DNA from: VBAS01 sp035318985
GTDB lineage: Bacteria > Bacteroidota > Bacteroidia > Chitinophagales > Chitinophagaceae
Direction of reading: 5' to 3'
Assembly: GCA_035318985.1 (NCBI GenBank)
Contig: DATHDP010000105.1
Location: forward strand, 1 to 45,681
Length of the DNA: 45,681 nucleotides
Below are positions 7,793-16,065 of this stretch, one piece after another (the stretch's first letter is position 1; each line of letters begins with the position of its first letter). The notes under the pieces were generated by a model. The model was not told where the DNA came from, did no database searches, and was given only the letters and a program-made list of their open reading frames with translations. Made by a program: the position numbers and the translations under genes.

Positions 7793-10306
7793 ATGGCAAA
7801 AGCAAAAGTTTCCAATATCCAAAATAATGAAGTTGGTTTACCCGGCCAATACAGAACATGGTTTCTTGATTATGCATCTTATGTAATACTTGAAAGAGCT
7901 GTGCCGGCTATTGAAGATGGCTTAAAACCTGTACAACGTCGTATTCTTCATGCGATGAAGGAAATGGATGATGGCCGTTTCAATAAAGTTGCGAATGTTA
8001 TTGGACAAACGATGCAATATCATCCGCATGGTGATGCAAGTATTGGTGATGCGTTGGTGAACATCGGGCAAAAAGATCTTTTGATAGAAACACAGGGCAA
8101 CTGGGGGGATGTAAGAACGGGTGATGATGCGGCAGCGCCAAGATATATTGAAGGCCGATTAAGCAAATTCGCATTGGAAGTCGCTTTTAATGCAAAGACA
8201 ACTCAATGGCAACTGAGTTATGATGGAAGAAAGAACGAACCTGTCACGTTGCCAATGAAGTTTCCGTTATTGCTAGCACAAGGCGCAGATGGAATTGCCG
8301 TTGGTCTTGCAACAAAAATTCTCCCACATAATTTTTGTGAACTCATTGACGCTTCAATAAAATATTTACGTGGCAAAAGATTTGAACTCTATCCTGATTT
8401 TCAAACTGGCGGACAGATCGATGTGGATGAATACAACCAGGGTAAACGTGGTGGCAAAGTAAAAGTAAGGGCACATATTGAGGAGCTTGATAAAAAAACT
8501 GTAGCGATCAAGAGTGTTCCATACGGAGTTACTACTACTCAAATAATGGATTCAATTGTAAAAGCAAATGACCAGGGAAAAATTAAAATTAAAAAAGTAA
8601 CGGATAACACAGCAGCTGATGTGGAGATACAAGTTGATCTTGCTCCTGGCGTTTCTTCAGATATTACAATTGATGCATTATATAAATTTACCGATTGCGA
8701 AATTTCGATTTCTCCTAATGCATGTGTGATCGTTGATCAGAAACCACAGTTCCTTGCCGTAAATGATTTGCTGAAACTTTCAACTGATAAAACAAAAGAT
8801 CTTCTTGAACAGGAATTAAAAATAAGACTGGCAGAATTGCTAGAGAAGTGGCATTATACTTCTTTGGAAAGAATATTCTTTGAAGAAAAAATTTATAAAG
8901 AGCTCGAAAAGAAGCATGCAACATGGGACAAAGTGCTTGAAGCAATTGATGATGCGTTCAAGCCATTTAAAAAACAATTGAAGAGAGCAATCACAAGAGA
9001 AGATATCATTAAGCTTACAGAAAAACCTGTACGAAGGATCTATAAACTTGATATCGATGAGCTGAATGACCAAATAAAGGGATTGGAGGCAGACATCAAA
9101 CAAGTAAAACATGATCTTGCTAATCTTGTTGATTATGCAGTTGCTTATTTTGAAAACCTTTTAAAGAAGTATGGAAAGGGTAGGGAAAGAAAGACGGAGA
9201 TCAAAACGATAGAAGTTATCGAAGCAAAGAATGTAGCGATCGCCAATGCGAAACTTTATATGAATCGTGAGGATGGGTTTGTTGGAACAGGATTAAGAAA
9301 AGATGAATTTCTTTTCGATTGTTCAACACTTGATGATGTCATCGTTTTCACAAAACATGGTATTATGAAAGTGGTTAAAGTAGGAGAGAAAACTTATATC
9401 GGGAAAGATATTATACATGCCGCCGTATTTCAGAAAAATGATGAGCGAACCACCTATAATATGATCTATATGGATGGGGATAGCGGCAAAAGTTTTGCAA
9501 AAAGATTTAATGTAACTGGTGTAACAAGGGATAAGGAATATTTTCTTGCTAAAGAAAATGAAAAGAGCAAGGTTCACTACCTGAGTGTGAATCCAAATGC
9601 TGAGGCGGAAGTTGTAAGAATTATTTTAACTCCGGGAAGCAAAGCACATAAGAAAGAGCTCGAATACAATTTCGCTGAGTTAGAGATCACAGGTCGTAGC
9701 AGCAAAGGAATTACGGTTACAAAATATCCGATCAAGTCTGACGGTGTTAAACTGAAGGAAGCCGGTAAGTCAACTATTGCAGGTAAGAAATTATGGTATG
9801 ATGATCAGTTTGGAAGATTGAATGCGGATGAGAAAGGTCAATATCTCGGAATGTTTGATGCGGATGATAAAATACTTGTTGCTTACAGTGATGGTAATTA
9901 TGAAATTACTGACCAGGAATTAACTCAAAAATTAGATGCAGAAAAAGTATTGTTGATCGAGAAGTTCGATCCTGAGAAGATTGTAACAACTGTATATGTT
10001 GATAATGATAAGAAGCAATTCATGGTGAAAAGGTTTAAGATAGAGACTACTACTCTAAAGAATAAATTCCTTTTCATCAAAGAAGGGGAAGGAAATTATG
10101 TGGAAGCTATAACTACCGATGCCGAACCGGTTTTGGCTGTGCAGCAGGGTAGAGGCGCACAAATAAGAAAAGGAAAAATGAAACTGGAAAAAGTTGCTGA
10201 ATTATCAGGATGGAGAACTGTTGGTACAAGGTTGCTTGATTATAGTAAGAGTGTAGAAATGGAATGGGTGAAGCCAAAAGGCAGTAGTCAGCAAGAATTA
10301 TTCTAA
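7793..10306 (+). CDS. parC: DNA topoisomerase IV subunit A
   Basis: This is the DNA cleavage and rejoining subunit that partners ParE (3223). Visible features of the 837-residue protein are the N-terminal winged-helix entry (YRTWFLDYASYVILERAVPAIEDGLKPVQRRILHAM), the quinolone-contact region (HPHGDASIGDALVNIGQ, about 77-93) and the active-site tyrosine in AAPRYIEGRL (Tyr about 118). A long coiled-coil arm lies near residues 400-450. The C-terminal region has repeated beta-strand blades (for example DDVIVFTKHGIMKVVKV and KGITVTKYPIKS), expected for the DNA-wrapping pinwheel. It ends three bases before the convergent gene at 10310. Confidence 0.94.
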   Translation: MAKAKVSNIQNNEVGLPGQYRTWFLDYASYVILERAVPAIEDGLKPVQRRILHAMKEMDDGRFNKVANVIGQTMQYHPHGDASIGDALVNIGQKDLLIETQGNWGDVRTGDDAAAPRYIEGRLSKFALEVAFNAKTTQWQLSYDGRKNEPVTLPMKFPLLLAQGADGIAVGLATKILPHNFCELIDASIKYLRGKRFELYPDFQTGGQIDVDEYNQGKRGGKVKVRAHIEELDKKTVAIKSVPYGVTTTQIMDSIVKANDQGKIKIKKVTDNTAADVEIQVDLAPGVSSDITIDALYKFTDCEISISPNACVIVDQKPQFLAVNDLLKLSTDKTKDLLEQELKIRLAELLEKWHYTSLERIFFEEKIYKELEKKHATWDKVLEAIDDAFKPFKKQLKRAITREDIIKLTEKPVRRIYKLDIDELNDQIKGLEADIKQVKHDLANLVDYAVAYFENLLKKYGKGRERKTEIKTIEVIEAKNVAIANAKLYMNREDGFVGTGLRKDEFLFDCSTLDDVIVFTKHGIMKVVKVGEKTYIGKDIIHAAVFQKNDERTTYNMIYMDGDSGKSFAKRFNVTGVTRDKEYFLAKENEKSKVHYLSVNPNAEAEVVRIILTPGSKAHKKELEYNFAELEITGRSSKGITVTKYPIKSDGVKLKEAGKSTIAGKKLWYDDQFGRLNADEKGQYLGMFDADDKILVAYSDGNYEITDQELTQKLDAEKVLLIEKFDPEKIVTTVYVDNDKKQFMVKRFKIETTTLKNKFLFIKEGEGNYVEAITTDAEPVLAVQQGRGAQIRKGKMKLEKVAELSGWRTVGTRLLDYSKSVEMEWVKPKGSSQQELF

Positions 10307-10309
10307 TAA

Positions 10310-11254
10310 TTATTTCTTTGGTTTACTATCAGGTTTCTTTTTCTTGATCCTGATGGTGGCACTCTTTTCTAAATTGCTGGTAAGTCTTAACTCATGCCGT
10401 TTCTTTCCATCATTTACGATCATTAATGCTGTATTTGGAGGAATAGAGCCGAGATTATCAGCAAACATTGTTATTTCGTTTATCTCTTTTGTTGAATCAA
10501 GCGGGATCTCAAAGTGAACTGACCTGGTGCTGAGCATACGGTTAAATGCTATCAGTTTATCGTTATAAAAAACAGAGATAGAATCTCCATCTATTTCACC
10601 ATTATCATAAAAATCTACTTTCAAAGTATCTGATTCGACGATAAGTTCATCAGCAACCACTTTTTCTCTTTCTTTATATTGATTGCTCACTACATAGTTG
10701 ACCACGTTCCGCGGTTGAATTGTCACTGTCGTTAGTGTATCTGTTTCAGAAGGCCGCCATACCTGGAAAGATTCTTTAAGTATTTTGATAGCATGTATTA
10801 GTGAATCGTGTTTTAGGGAATCAGTACTCAGCGTAAGGGTAAATAAAATTTCAGGGCAGGTGTATTTATATTCCGGTTTGCTTAAAAACGAACCTTTCAA
10901 TACAGAATTCACCTGTGAAACTCTCAAGGTCGCGGCAAAATTCATTGCACAATCCACGTCACGGTTATAATAAGAACCATAGTAGGAAACAGGAATATTA
11001 GAAATATAAACAAGTCTCGTTGTTGAATTATAAGTTCCGCGGATGGGGATGCTGCGATAAGTATTTTTGAAAAAATAATTTAACACTCCCTTTACATTAT
11101 TGTTATCCTGTTCAATAATAAGCTCAACGAGATAATTGCTGTAAGTGTTGCGTAATTTCACATTGGCTGCTCCATACCAATACCCTTTGGGTGATTGAGA
11201 AAAGATTTGTAGGAAAGAAAGAAGTAACAATATGAAGAGGAAAGGTTTTTTCAT
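10310..11254 (-). CDS. Exported protein of unknown function
   Basis: This 314-residue protein has a signal peptide (MKKPFLFILLLLSFLQIFSQ). The N-terminal part (SPKGYWYGAANVKLRN, YLVELIIEQDNNNVKGVLNYFFKNTYRSIPIRGTYN) looks like a calycin-type beta-barrel, as often seen in secreted Bacteroidota proteins. Residues about 205-305 contain a block typical of many Bacteroidota secreted proteins: DFYDNGEIDGDSISVFYNDKL, a predicted beta-sandwich, then FADNLGSIPPNTALMIVNDGKKRHELRLTS. The C-terminus is very basic (RIKKKKPDSKPKK). It is convergent with parC with a 3-bp gap and lies 57 bp downstream of smpB. No function was assigned. Confidence 0.8.
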   Translation of the reverse strand: MKKPFLFILLLLSFLQIFSQSPKGYWYGAANVKLRNTYSNYLVELIIEQDNNNVKGVLNYFFKNTYRSIPIRGTYNSTTRLVYISNIPVSYYGSYYNRDVDCAMNFAATLRVSQVNSVLKGSFLSKPEYKYTCPEILFTLTLSTDSLKHDSLIHAIKILKESFQVWRPSETDTLTTVTIQPRNVVNYVVSNQYKEREKVVADELIVESDTLKVDFYDNGEIDGDSISVFYNDKLIAFNRMLSTRSVHFEIPLDSTKEINEITMFADNLGSIPPNTALMIVNDGKKRHELRLTSNLEKSATIRIKKKKPDSKPKK

Positions 11255-11311
11255 GGAACAGGAAATTGCTCAAAAACTGTGCTTAAGTATAACGCAGGTT
11301 TATCAGAAAAA

Positions 11312-11746
11312 TTACTTGATAAAACGTTTCATTTCCCTCTCTACATCACGTTTTTTGATGGTTTCCCGTTTGTCGTGGAGTTTTTTGCCTTTACCAAGCC
11401 CGATTTCAACTTTAATTAGATTCTTTTCATTAAAAAAGATCCGGAGAGGGATCAATGTATATCCTTTTTCTTTCAGCTTTCCTTCTATTTTAGATATTTC
11501 TCTTTTTTGTAAAAGTAATTTTCGGTCTCTTATCGGATCGTGATTATTTGTAGTGCCATGAGAATATTCTGCAATGTGCAGACTTTTGAGCCACATTTCA
11601 CCTTTATGAATGAGACAATAACTATCGTTGAAACTTGCCTTACCTTCTCTTAATGACTTTACTTCCGTTCCTGTCAATACAACACCAGCGACATATTTAT
11701 TGTCGAAAAAATATTCATGAAAGGCAGAACGATTTTTTATTTCCAT
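11312..11746 (-). CDS. smpB: SsrA-binding protein SmpB
   Basis: SmpB binds tmRNA and delivers it to stalled ribosomes for trans-translation. At 144 residues the length is normal. The oligonucleotide-binding core is clear: NRSAFHEYFFDNKYVAGVVLTGTEVKSLREGKASFNDSY, HIAEYSHGTTNNHDPIRDRKLLLQKREI, and KGYTLIPLRIFFNEKNLIKVEIGLGKGKKLHDKRETIKKRD. The basic C-terminal tail (VEREMKRFIK) is the part that folds in the ribosomal decoding centre. The tmRNA gene itself is not in this window. It lies downstream of accD on the same strand with a short hairpin between them. Confidence 0.96.
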   Translation of the reverse strand: MEIKNRSAFHEYFFDNKYVAGVVLTGTEVKSLREGKASFNDSYCLIHKGEMWLKSLHIAEYSHGTTNNHDPIRDRKLLLQKREISKIEGKLKEKGYTLIPLRIFFNEKNLIKVEIGLGKGKKLHDKRETIKKRDVEREMKRFIK

Positions 11747-11768
11747 GATTTGCTGTGGCTGAATTGTT

Positions 11769-11784
11769 CCAGCCTTCAGGCTGG
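11769..11784. repeat. Short perfect hairpin between accD and smpB
   Basis: CCAGCCT-TC-AGGCTGG is a perfect 7-bp stem with a 2-base centre, flanked by GTT and GGATAAC. It has no U-tract, so it is more likely a dispersed palindromic element than a terminator. It lies in the 49-bp gap between the accD stop and the smpB start. Confidence 0.5.
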
Positions 11785-11795
11785 GGATAACAAAT

Positions 11796-12707
11796 TTAAT
11801 TCCTAAACATCCACAACACTTTCGTCATTTTATCTTTCAACTCTTTTCTTGGAACGATAAAATCGAGGAAGCCATGTTCAAGGATGAACTCACTGCGTTG
11901 AAAACCGGGAGGCAGATCTTTTTTTATTGTTTCTTTAATAACTCTTGGCCCTGCAAAACCGATCAATGCACCCGGCTCTGCGATATTCAGATCACCCAGC
12001 ATACCAAAGGAAGCAGAGATGCCACCAAATGTAGGATCAGTTAAAAAAGATATATAAGGAAGTTTAGCATCGCTTAGTTGAGAAAGTTTGCCGCTTGTTT
12101 TGGCAAGCTGCATGAGTGAGAAAGCACTTTCCATCATTCTTGCACCACCACTTTTTGATATCACCATGTATGGTATCTTGTGTTTAATGCAATGATCAAC
12201 AGCCCTTGAAAATTTTTCTCCCATCACACTCCCCAAACTGCCACCGATGAATTCAAAATCCATACATGCAATTACGATATCATTGCCGGCAATTTTTCCT
12301 ACTGCTACCCGCATCGAATCTTTCAAGTCTGTTTTACTCCAGATCTCTTCTAGTCTTTTTTTATAAGGTTTCAAGTCTGTGAACTCCAAATAATCTTTAC
12401 TAAGAATATTTTCAAACAGTTCTTCGTATTGATTATCATCAAAGAGAATTGAATAATATTCTTCGCTGCCGATGCGGTGATGGTAACTGCATTTTGGGCA
12501 AACAAAAAGATTTTCTTTTAGTTCATTCGACGTGCAAATAAAATTGCATTCAGGGCACTTGGTCCATAAACCTTCCGGAGTTTCCTTTTTTTCATGTGTA
12601 CCCGTCAAGATCCCCTTTCTAATTCGTTTAAACCAGCTTGTCCTTGTCGATTCTTTTCCTTCCTCACCTGCCAGGTTCGAATCAAAATCTTCTACTTGTT
12701 TTGCCAT
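11796..12707 (-). CDS. accD: Acetyl-CoA carboxylase carboxyltransferase subunit beta
   Basis: This is the beta subunit of the carboxyltransferase that makes malonyl-CoA, the first committed step of fatty acid synthesis. Its length (303 residues) is normal. A four-cysteine zinc ribbon is visible at CPEC (Cys 51, 54) and CPKC (Cys 70, 73). The crotonase-like core follows: RVAVGKIAGNDIVIACMDFEFIGGSLGSVMGEKFSRA, MVISKSGGARMMESAFSLMQ and YISFLTDPTFGGISASFGMLGDLNIAEPGALIGFAGPRV. accA is not nearby. A -7 box lies upstream at 12729-12736. Confidence 0.96.
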   Translation of the reverse strand: MAKQVEDFDSNLAGEEGKESTRTSWFKRIRKGILTGTHEKKETPEGLWTKCPECNFICTSNELKENLFVCPKCSYHHRIGSEEYYSILFDDNQYEELFENILSKDYLEFTDLKPYKKRLEEIWSKTDLKDSMRVAVGKIAGNDIVIACMDFEFIGGSLGSVMGEKFSRAVDHCIKHKIPYMVISKSGGARMMESAFSLMQLAKTSGKLSQLSDAKLPYISFLTDPTFGGISASFGMLGDLNIAEPGALIGFAGPRVIKETIKKDLPPGFQRSEFILEHGFLDFIVPRKELKDKMTKVLWMFRN

Positions 12708-12728
12708 GCAAAAAGTTTTGAGTGGTCA

Positions 12729-12736
12729 CAAATATA
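12729..12736 (-). promoter_or_regulatory. Candidate -7 box of accD
   Basis: On the minus strand this reads TATATTTG, an exact match to TAnnTTTG, 22 bp before the accD ATG. No clear TTTG was found at -33. Confidence 0.45.
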
Positions 12737-12778
12737 GGGAATCTGTGATTTGACGTTTTGCGGTTTAAAGTTGAATAT

Positions 12779-13129
12779 TAACGAGTGTTATTATGTTCCC
12801 GGCATTTGTTTCCTGCTCAACTTTTGTTGCGTTGCACTCTTGTACTTTTTATTTTTATTCAGCTTTTGGTCCCCCTCTTCATCTTTTTTTTTATTGTATA
12901 TCCGGCCCCCGCCAGCGGGGGAAAAAATCATCACACTGTTTGAAGTTTAACAGAAATATTTTTTTAATCCGATTAGAGAAAAGTGCATTATCCTCCGCTG
13001 GTGGGGGAAGTAATTCAATTATAAAAAAATTTCAAATGAGGATGGATTAAAAGTTGAATAGAGTTGTTGCAGCACAAGAGTGCGACGCAAGAAAAACTTA
13101 ATAGAAATCCATAGCCAGGTGCAAAACAA
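12779..13129. repeat. Repeat-filled intergenic region (copies B and C of the dispersed repeat plus two GC-rich palindromes)
   Basis: No gene is supported here. In order it holds: TAACGAGTGTTATT (12779-12792), identical to 30944-30957; repeat B (12826-12845), one mismatch from GTTGCGTCGCACTCTTGTAC; a perfect hairpin CCCCCGC-CA-GCGGGGG (12906-12921); an imperfect copy of that hairpin, CCTCCGCTGGTGGGGG (12992-13007); and repeat C in the opposite orientation (GCACAAGAGTGCGACGCAA, 13072-13090), followed by AATAGAAATCC. B and C therefore form an inverted pair around the two palindromes, a layout like a small non-autonomous element. Confidence 0.7.
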
Positions 13130-13157
13130 AAATGCCTCCTATTTCTAAGAGGCATTT
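13130..13157 (-). terminator. Terminator hairpin of the cytochrome-c-like lipoprotein gene
   Basis: AAATGCCTC (13130-13138) pairs perfectly with GAGGCATTT (13149-13157) around a 10-nt loop. It lies 17 bases after the stop codon of the minus-strand gene. A short A/T tract follows on the minus strand. Confidence 0.7.
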
Positions 13158-13174
13158 ATTTAAAAATTATAAGA

Positions 13175-13552
13175 TCAATTATTAGGTGAACCACCATTGA
13201 CCCAGCAGATAATCGAATTTTTTTGTGCTGTTGTCAGTGTTCCGGTCTTGGGCATAGTTCCACTAGCCACTGCAGTTTTGATCGTAACTGATGCACCGGA
13301 TATTTGTGTATAATTAAGCAATGGACCGGGACCATTTGCACTGCCGGCACCATGACAAGTTGCATCTGTCGCACAAGTTGATTGAATGATCGGGTTAACG
13401 TTCGCAGCAAAGGCACTCGCTACGCCAGTACAATCAACAGTAGTGCCACCGCCGCCACCTGTACCACCGCCTCCACCACCATCGCTACCGCCTTTACTGC
13501 ATGATGCAATTAAAAAAAATGATCCAAGAATAACCAGTATGCCTTTTTTCAT
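13175..13552 (-). CDS. Small lipoprotein resembling a cytochrome c domain, atypical heme motif
   Basis: This 125-residue lipoprotein has the signal MKKGILVILGSFFLIASC, with a lipobox Cys at 18. A flexible Gly-rich linker (SDGGGGGGTGGGGGTT) follows. The folded part begins VDCTGVASAFAANVNPIIQSTCATDATCHGAG and ends GTMPKTGTLTTAQKNSIICWVNGGSPNN. The pattern, including a possible axial Met in TMPKTG and the WVNGG end, matches small periplasmic c-type cytochrome domains of Bacteroidota. The heme site reads C-ATDAT-CH, with five residues between the cysteines instead of the usual two (or four in related proteins). Heme binding is therefore plausible but not certain. It is a single gene with its own terminator. 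Confidence 0.75.
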   Translation of the reverse strand: MKKGILVILGSFFLIASCSKGGSDGGGGGGTGGGGGTTVDCTGVASAFAANVNPIIQSTCATDATCHGAGSANGPGPLLNYTQISGASVTIKTAVASGTMPKTGTLTTAQKNSIICWVNGGSPNN

Positions 13553-13565
13553 AAATAAGTTTTAG

Positions 13566-13573
13566 CAAGTATA
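13566..13573 (-). promoter_or_regulatory. Candidate -7 box of the cytochrome-c-like gene
   Basis: The minus strand reads TATACTTG, seven of eight matches to TAnnTTTG, 13 bp before the ATG at 13552. The -33 element is not convincing. Confidence 0.3.
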
Positions 13574-13702
13574 GATTTTTTCATCCTATCGGTATTGATA
13601 GAACAAAAGTTGCCGCTTATTTTTATTTTTTAGGTAAATAATGTTAAAAAACAACATTTTATCCCTCAGGAAAACGGGTCTATTAAGAAAGTGATTTTTT
13701 TA

Positions 13703-14785
13703 TTATGCAATGGTGATCTCATTATCTAAGTACACATCCTGTATTGAATTCAAAATTTCTACTCCTTCTTTAATTGGGCGTTGGAATGCCTTGCGGCCAC
13801 TGATCAATCCCATGCCGCCGGCTCTTTTATTAATAACTGCAGTAGTTACAGCTTCAGCTTTATCGCTTGCACCGGATGATGCACCGCCTGAGTTGATCAA
13901 TCCTGCACGGCCCATATAACAATTAGCAACCTGGTAGCGACAGAGATCAATAGGGTGATCAGATGTTAATTCAGAATAAATACGTGAGTCATTTTTGCCG
14001 TAGGCAGATTCTTTTGTATTCAAGGCAAGATAACCGCCATTATTTTCCGGAAGTTTTTGTTTGATGATATCTGCTTCTATTGTTACACCCAAATGATTTG
14101 CTTGTCCTGTAAGGTCAGCCGACACATGAAAATCTTTTTCTTTTGTTTTGAATGCGGGGTTTCTTAAATAGCACCAAAGGATCGTTGCCATTCCAAGTTC
14201 ATGCGCCATTTCAAATGCCTTGCTTACTTCCTGTATTTGTCTTGCTGATTCATCACTGCCAAAATAGATCGTAGCACCTATAGCTGCAGCTCCCATATTC
14301 CAGCTTGCTTTTATTGATGCAAACATTATTTGATCGAACTTATTCGGATAGGTTAGAAACTCATTGTGATTTACTTTAACAATGAAAGGAATTTTATGCG
14401 CATATTTTCTCGAAAGAAAACCCAAGCCTCCATAAGTAGTGGCAACAGCATTGCAGCCACCTTCAATAGCCAGCTTGATTATATTTTCAGGATCAAAATA
14501 AATAGGATTTTTTGCAAACGACGCTCCTGCGCTGTGTTCAATTCCCTGGTCAACCGGAAGGATGGATAAATAGCCTGTATTCGATAATCTTCCCGTATTA
14601 TACATTAATTGAAGATTGCGCAATACTTGTGGGCTTCTGTCACTCTTGATCCAGATCCTATCTACAAAATCCGGCCCTGGTAAATGAATTTTTTCTTTTG
14701 AGATCGTTTTACATACATGACTCAATAAATATTCTGCTTTATCTCCGAGAAGTTCAGTGATCTTATTCGTTGATGCGGTAAGCAT
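13703..14785 (-). CDS. fbaB: Class I fructose-bisphosphate aldolase (DhnA/FbaB type)
   Basis: This enzyme reversibly cleaves fructose 1,6-bisphosphate in glycolysis and gluconeogenesis through a Schiff base. At 360 residues it has the length of the DhnA-type enzymes. Visible motifs are SILPVDQGIEHSAGASFAKNP (about 74-94), AIEGGCNAVATTYGG, PFIVKVNHNEF and ADIIKQKLP, whose Lys 242 is the likely Schiff-base lysine by analogy with GADIVKTKY-type motifs. Phosphate-binding loops GLINSGGASSGASDKA (about 295-310) and GMGLISGRKAFQRP (about 324-337) follow. A class II enzyme is encoded 2.2 kb away (17014), so the organism carries both unrelated aldolase types close together. Confidence 0.93.
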   Translation of the reverse strand: MLTASTNKITELLGDKAEYLLSHVCKTISKEKIHLPGPDFVDRIWIKSDRSPQVLRNLQLMYNTGRLSNTGYLSILPVDQGIEHSAGASFAKNPIYFDPENIIKLAIEGGCNAVATTYGGLGFLSRKYAHKIPFIVKVNHNEFLTYPNKFDQIMFASIKASWNMGAAAIGATIYFGSDESARQIQEVSKAFEMAHELGMATILWCYLRNPAFKTKEKDFHVSADLTGQANHLGVTIEADIIKQKLPENNGGYLALNTKESAYGKNDSRIYSELTSDHPIDLCRYQVANCYMGRAGLINSGGASSGASDKAEAVTTAVINKRAGGMGLISGRKAFQRPIKEGVEILNSIQDVYLDNEITIA

Positions 14786-14877
14786 AGTTAATGGTTTAAC
14801 AGGTAAAATAAATTATCAATCGCTAACAACTGTTTGGGACAAAGGTAAGGGCAAGTAAATACAGGGTGAAATAAATG

Positions 14878-15177
14878 CTATCCGATAATTTTTGACTTTT
14901 CAGATACCTTTTTACTTTCTATTGCTGTCTGAATATTAAGTATCAATTCTTTTATTGCATTGCTTTTGGAAGTGACTCCTTCCAACTTTATTATGCGACT
15001 ATATTCTATAGATTGATTTGATAGCATATCCATCAGGTCAGGCAAGTCTGATTGGTTTAGTTCTTCTAAGGTTGGGGGTGTCAGAAACATGAAAACAAAT
15101 CCACAAAAATCATGCGCCTGCTTCTGTTTCTGAATATAAATTTTTCTTATAATGATTGATTTCAAAATTCTCCTCAT
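14878..15177 (-). CDS. Small protein of unknown function
   Basis: The frame gives 99 residues from the ATG at 15177. An internal ATG at 15090 would give 70 residues starting MFLTPPTLEELNQSDLPDLMDMLSNQSIEYSRIIKLEG. The second part looks like a soluble helical protein (IKELILNIQTAIESKKVSEKSKIIG). The 29 residues before it are strongly basic and less protein-like, so the shorter form may be correct. It lies 13 bp downstream of cysM on the same strand and may be co-transcribed with cysE-cysM. No family was recognised. Confidence 0.55.
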   Translation of the reverse strand: MRRILKSIIIRKIYIQKQKQAHDFCGFVFMFLTPPTLEELNQSDLPDLMDMLSNQSIEYSRIIKLEGVTSKSNAIKELILNIQTAIESKKVSEKSKIIG

Positions 15178-15190
15178 ACTCAGGAAAAAT

Positions 15191-16063
15191 TTACCCGAAC
15201 AAATTACTACTCAGATAACGATCACCTCTATCACATGTAATAAAAACGATGACCCCTGATTCGATCTCCCTAGCCAAACGGATAGCAGCTGAAGCAGCTC
15301 CACCGCTGCTCATGCCTGCAAATACCCCTTCAACTTTTGCTAATTGTCTGGCCATTTGAGTTGCTTCTTCCTGAGATACGTCCATCACACGATCAACTCT
15401 TTCCGGTTCAAAAATTTTCGGCAAATATTCTTTGGGCCACCTGCGTATACCAGGAATAGAAGATTCTTCTGTCGGTTGGCAGCCGACGATTTGGATGGAA
15501 GGATCTTTCTCTTTGAAAAATCTTGAACAACCCATGATCGTTCCGGTTGTTCCCATTGAACTTACAAAATGAGTAATACCCTGATTGGTATCTTTCCAAA
15601 TTTCAGGACCGGTAGTTTTATAATGTGCTTTATAATTATCGGGATTTGAAAATTGGTTCAAAATAAAAAATTCGCCTTTTGCTGCTTTCTCTTCGGCATA
15701 GTCGCGACAAATTTCAATGTTATCAAGCAAGGTAACTTTAGCGCCGAATGCTTCCATCGTTAGCGTACGTTCTCTTGTTGATGTTGATGGCATTACTAAT
15801 TCAATATTGAGATCATATAGTCTTGCGATCATGGCTAATGCAATGCCGGTATTACCACTTGTTGCTTCAATTAATTTAGACCCGGGTTTTATATCGCCTC
15901 TTTCTAATGCAGAACGGATCATATTCAATGCAGGTCGGTCTTTCACACTTCCACCCGGGTTATCACCTTCCAATTTTGCATACATCGTGACGTTTGGATT
16001 GGGATTTAATTTTTTTATCTCCACCATTGGTGTATTTCCTACCAAATCAATAATGCTTGCCAT
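15191..16063 (-). CDS. cysM: Cysteine synthase B (O-acetylserine sulfhydrylase)
   Basis: This PLP enzyme makes cysteine from O-acetylserine and sulfide or thiosulfate. At 290 residues it fits CysM rather than the longer CysK. The PLP lysine is in NPGGSVKDRPALN (Lys 41). EATSGNTGIALAM forms the substrate-binding loop, SSMGTTGTIMGCSRF binds the PLP phosphate, and FAGMSSGGAASAA is conserved near the C-terminus. It is preceded by the serine acetyltransferase gene with a 2-bp gap, so substrate supply and use are encoded together. Confidence 0.93.
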   Translation of the reverse strand: MASIIDLVGNTPMVEIKKLNPNPNVTMYAKLEGDNPGGSVKDRPALNMIRSALERGDIKPGSKLIEATSGNTGIALAMIARLYDLNIELVMPSTSTRERTLTMEAFGAKVTLLDNIEICRDYAEEKAAKGEFFILNQFSNPDNYKAHYKTTGPEIWKDTNQGITHFVSSMGTTGTIMGCSRFFKEKDPSIQIVGCQPTEESSIPGIRRWPKEYLPKIFEPERVDRVMDVSQEEATQMARQLAKVEGVFAGMSSGGAASAAIRLAREIESGVIVFITCDRGDRYLSSNLFG

Positions 16064-16065
16064 GA

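Noticed and set aside
12750..13050. Two overlapping plus-strand frames of 66 and 85 aa
   Set aside because: They run across the dispersed repeat core and GC-rich palindromes; their translation is repeat-derived and low in complexity.
12826..13090. Possible CRISPR-like arrangement of repeats
   Set aside because: The copies are inverted, irregularly spaced and not accompanied by cas genes or uniform spacers.
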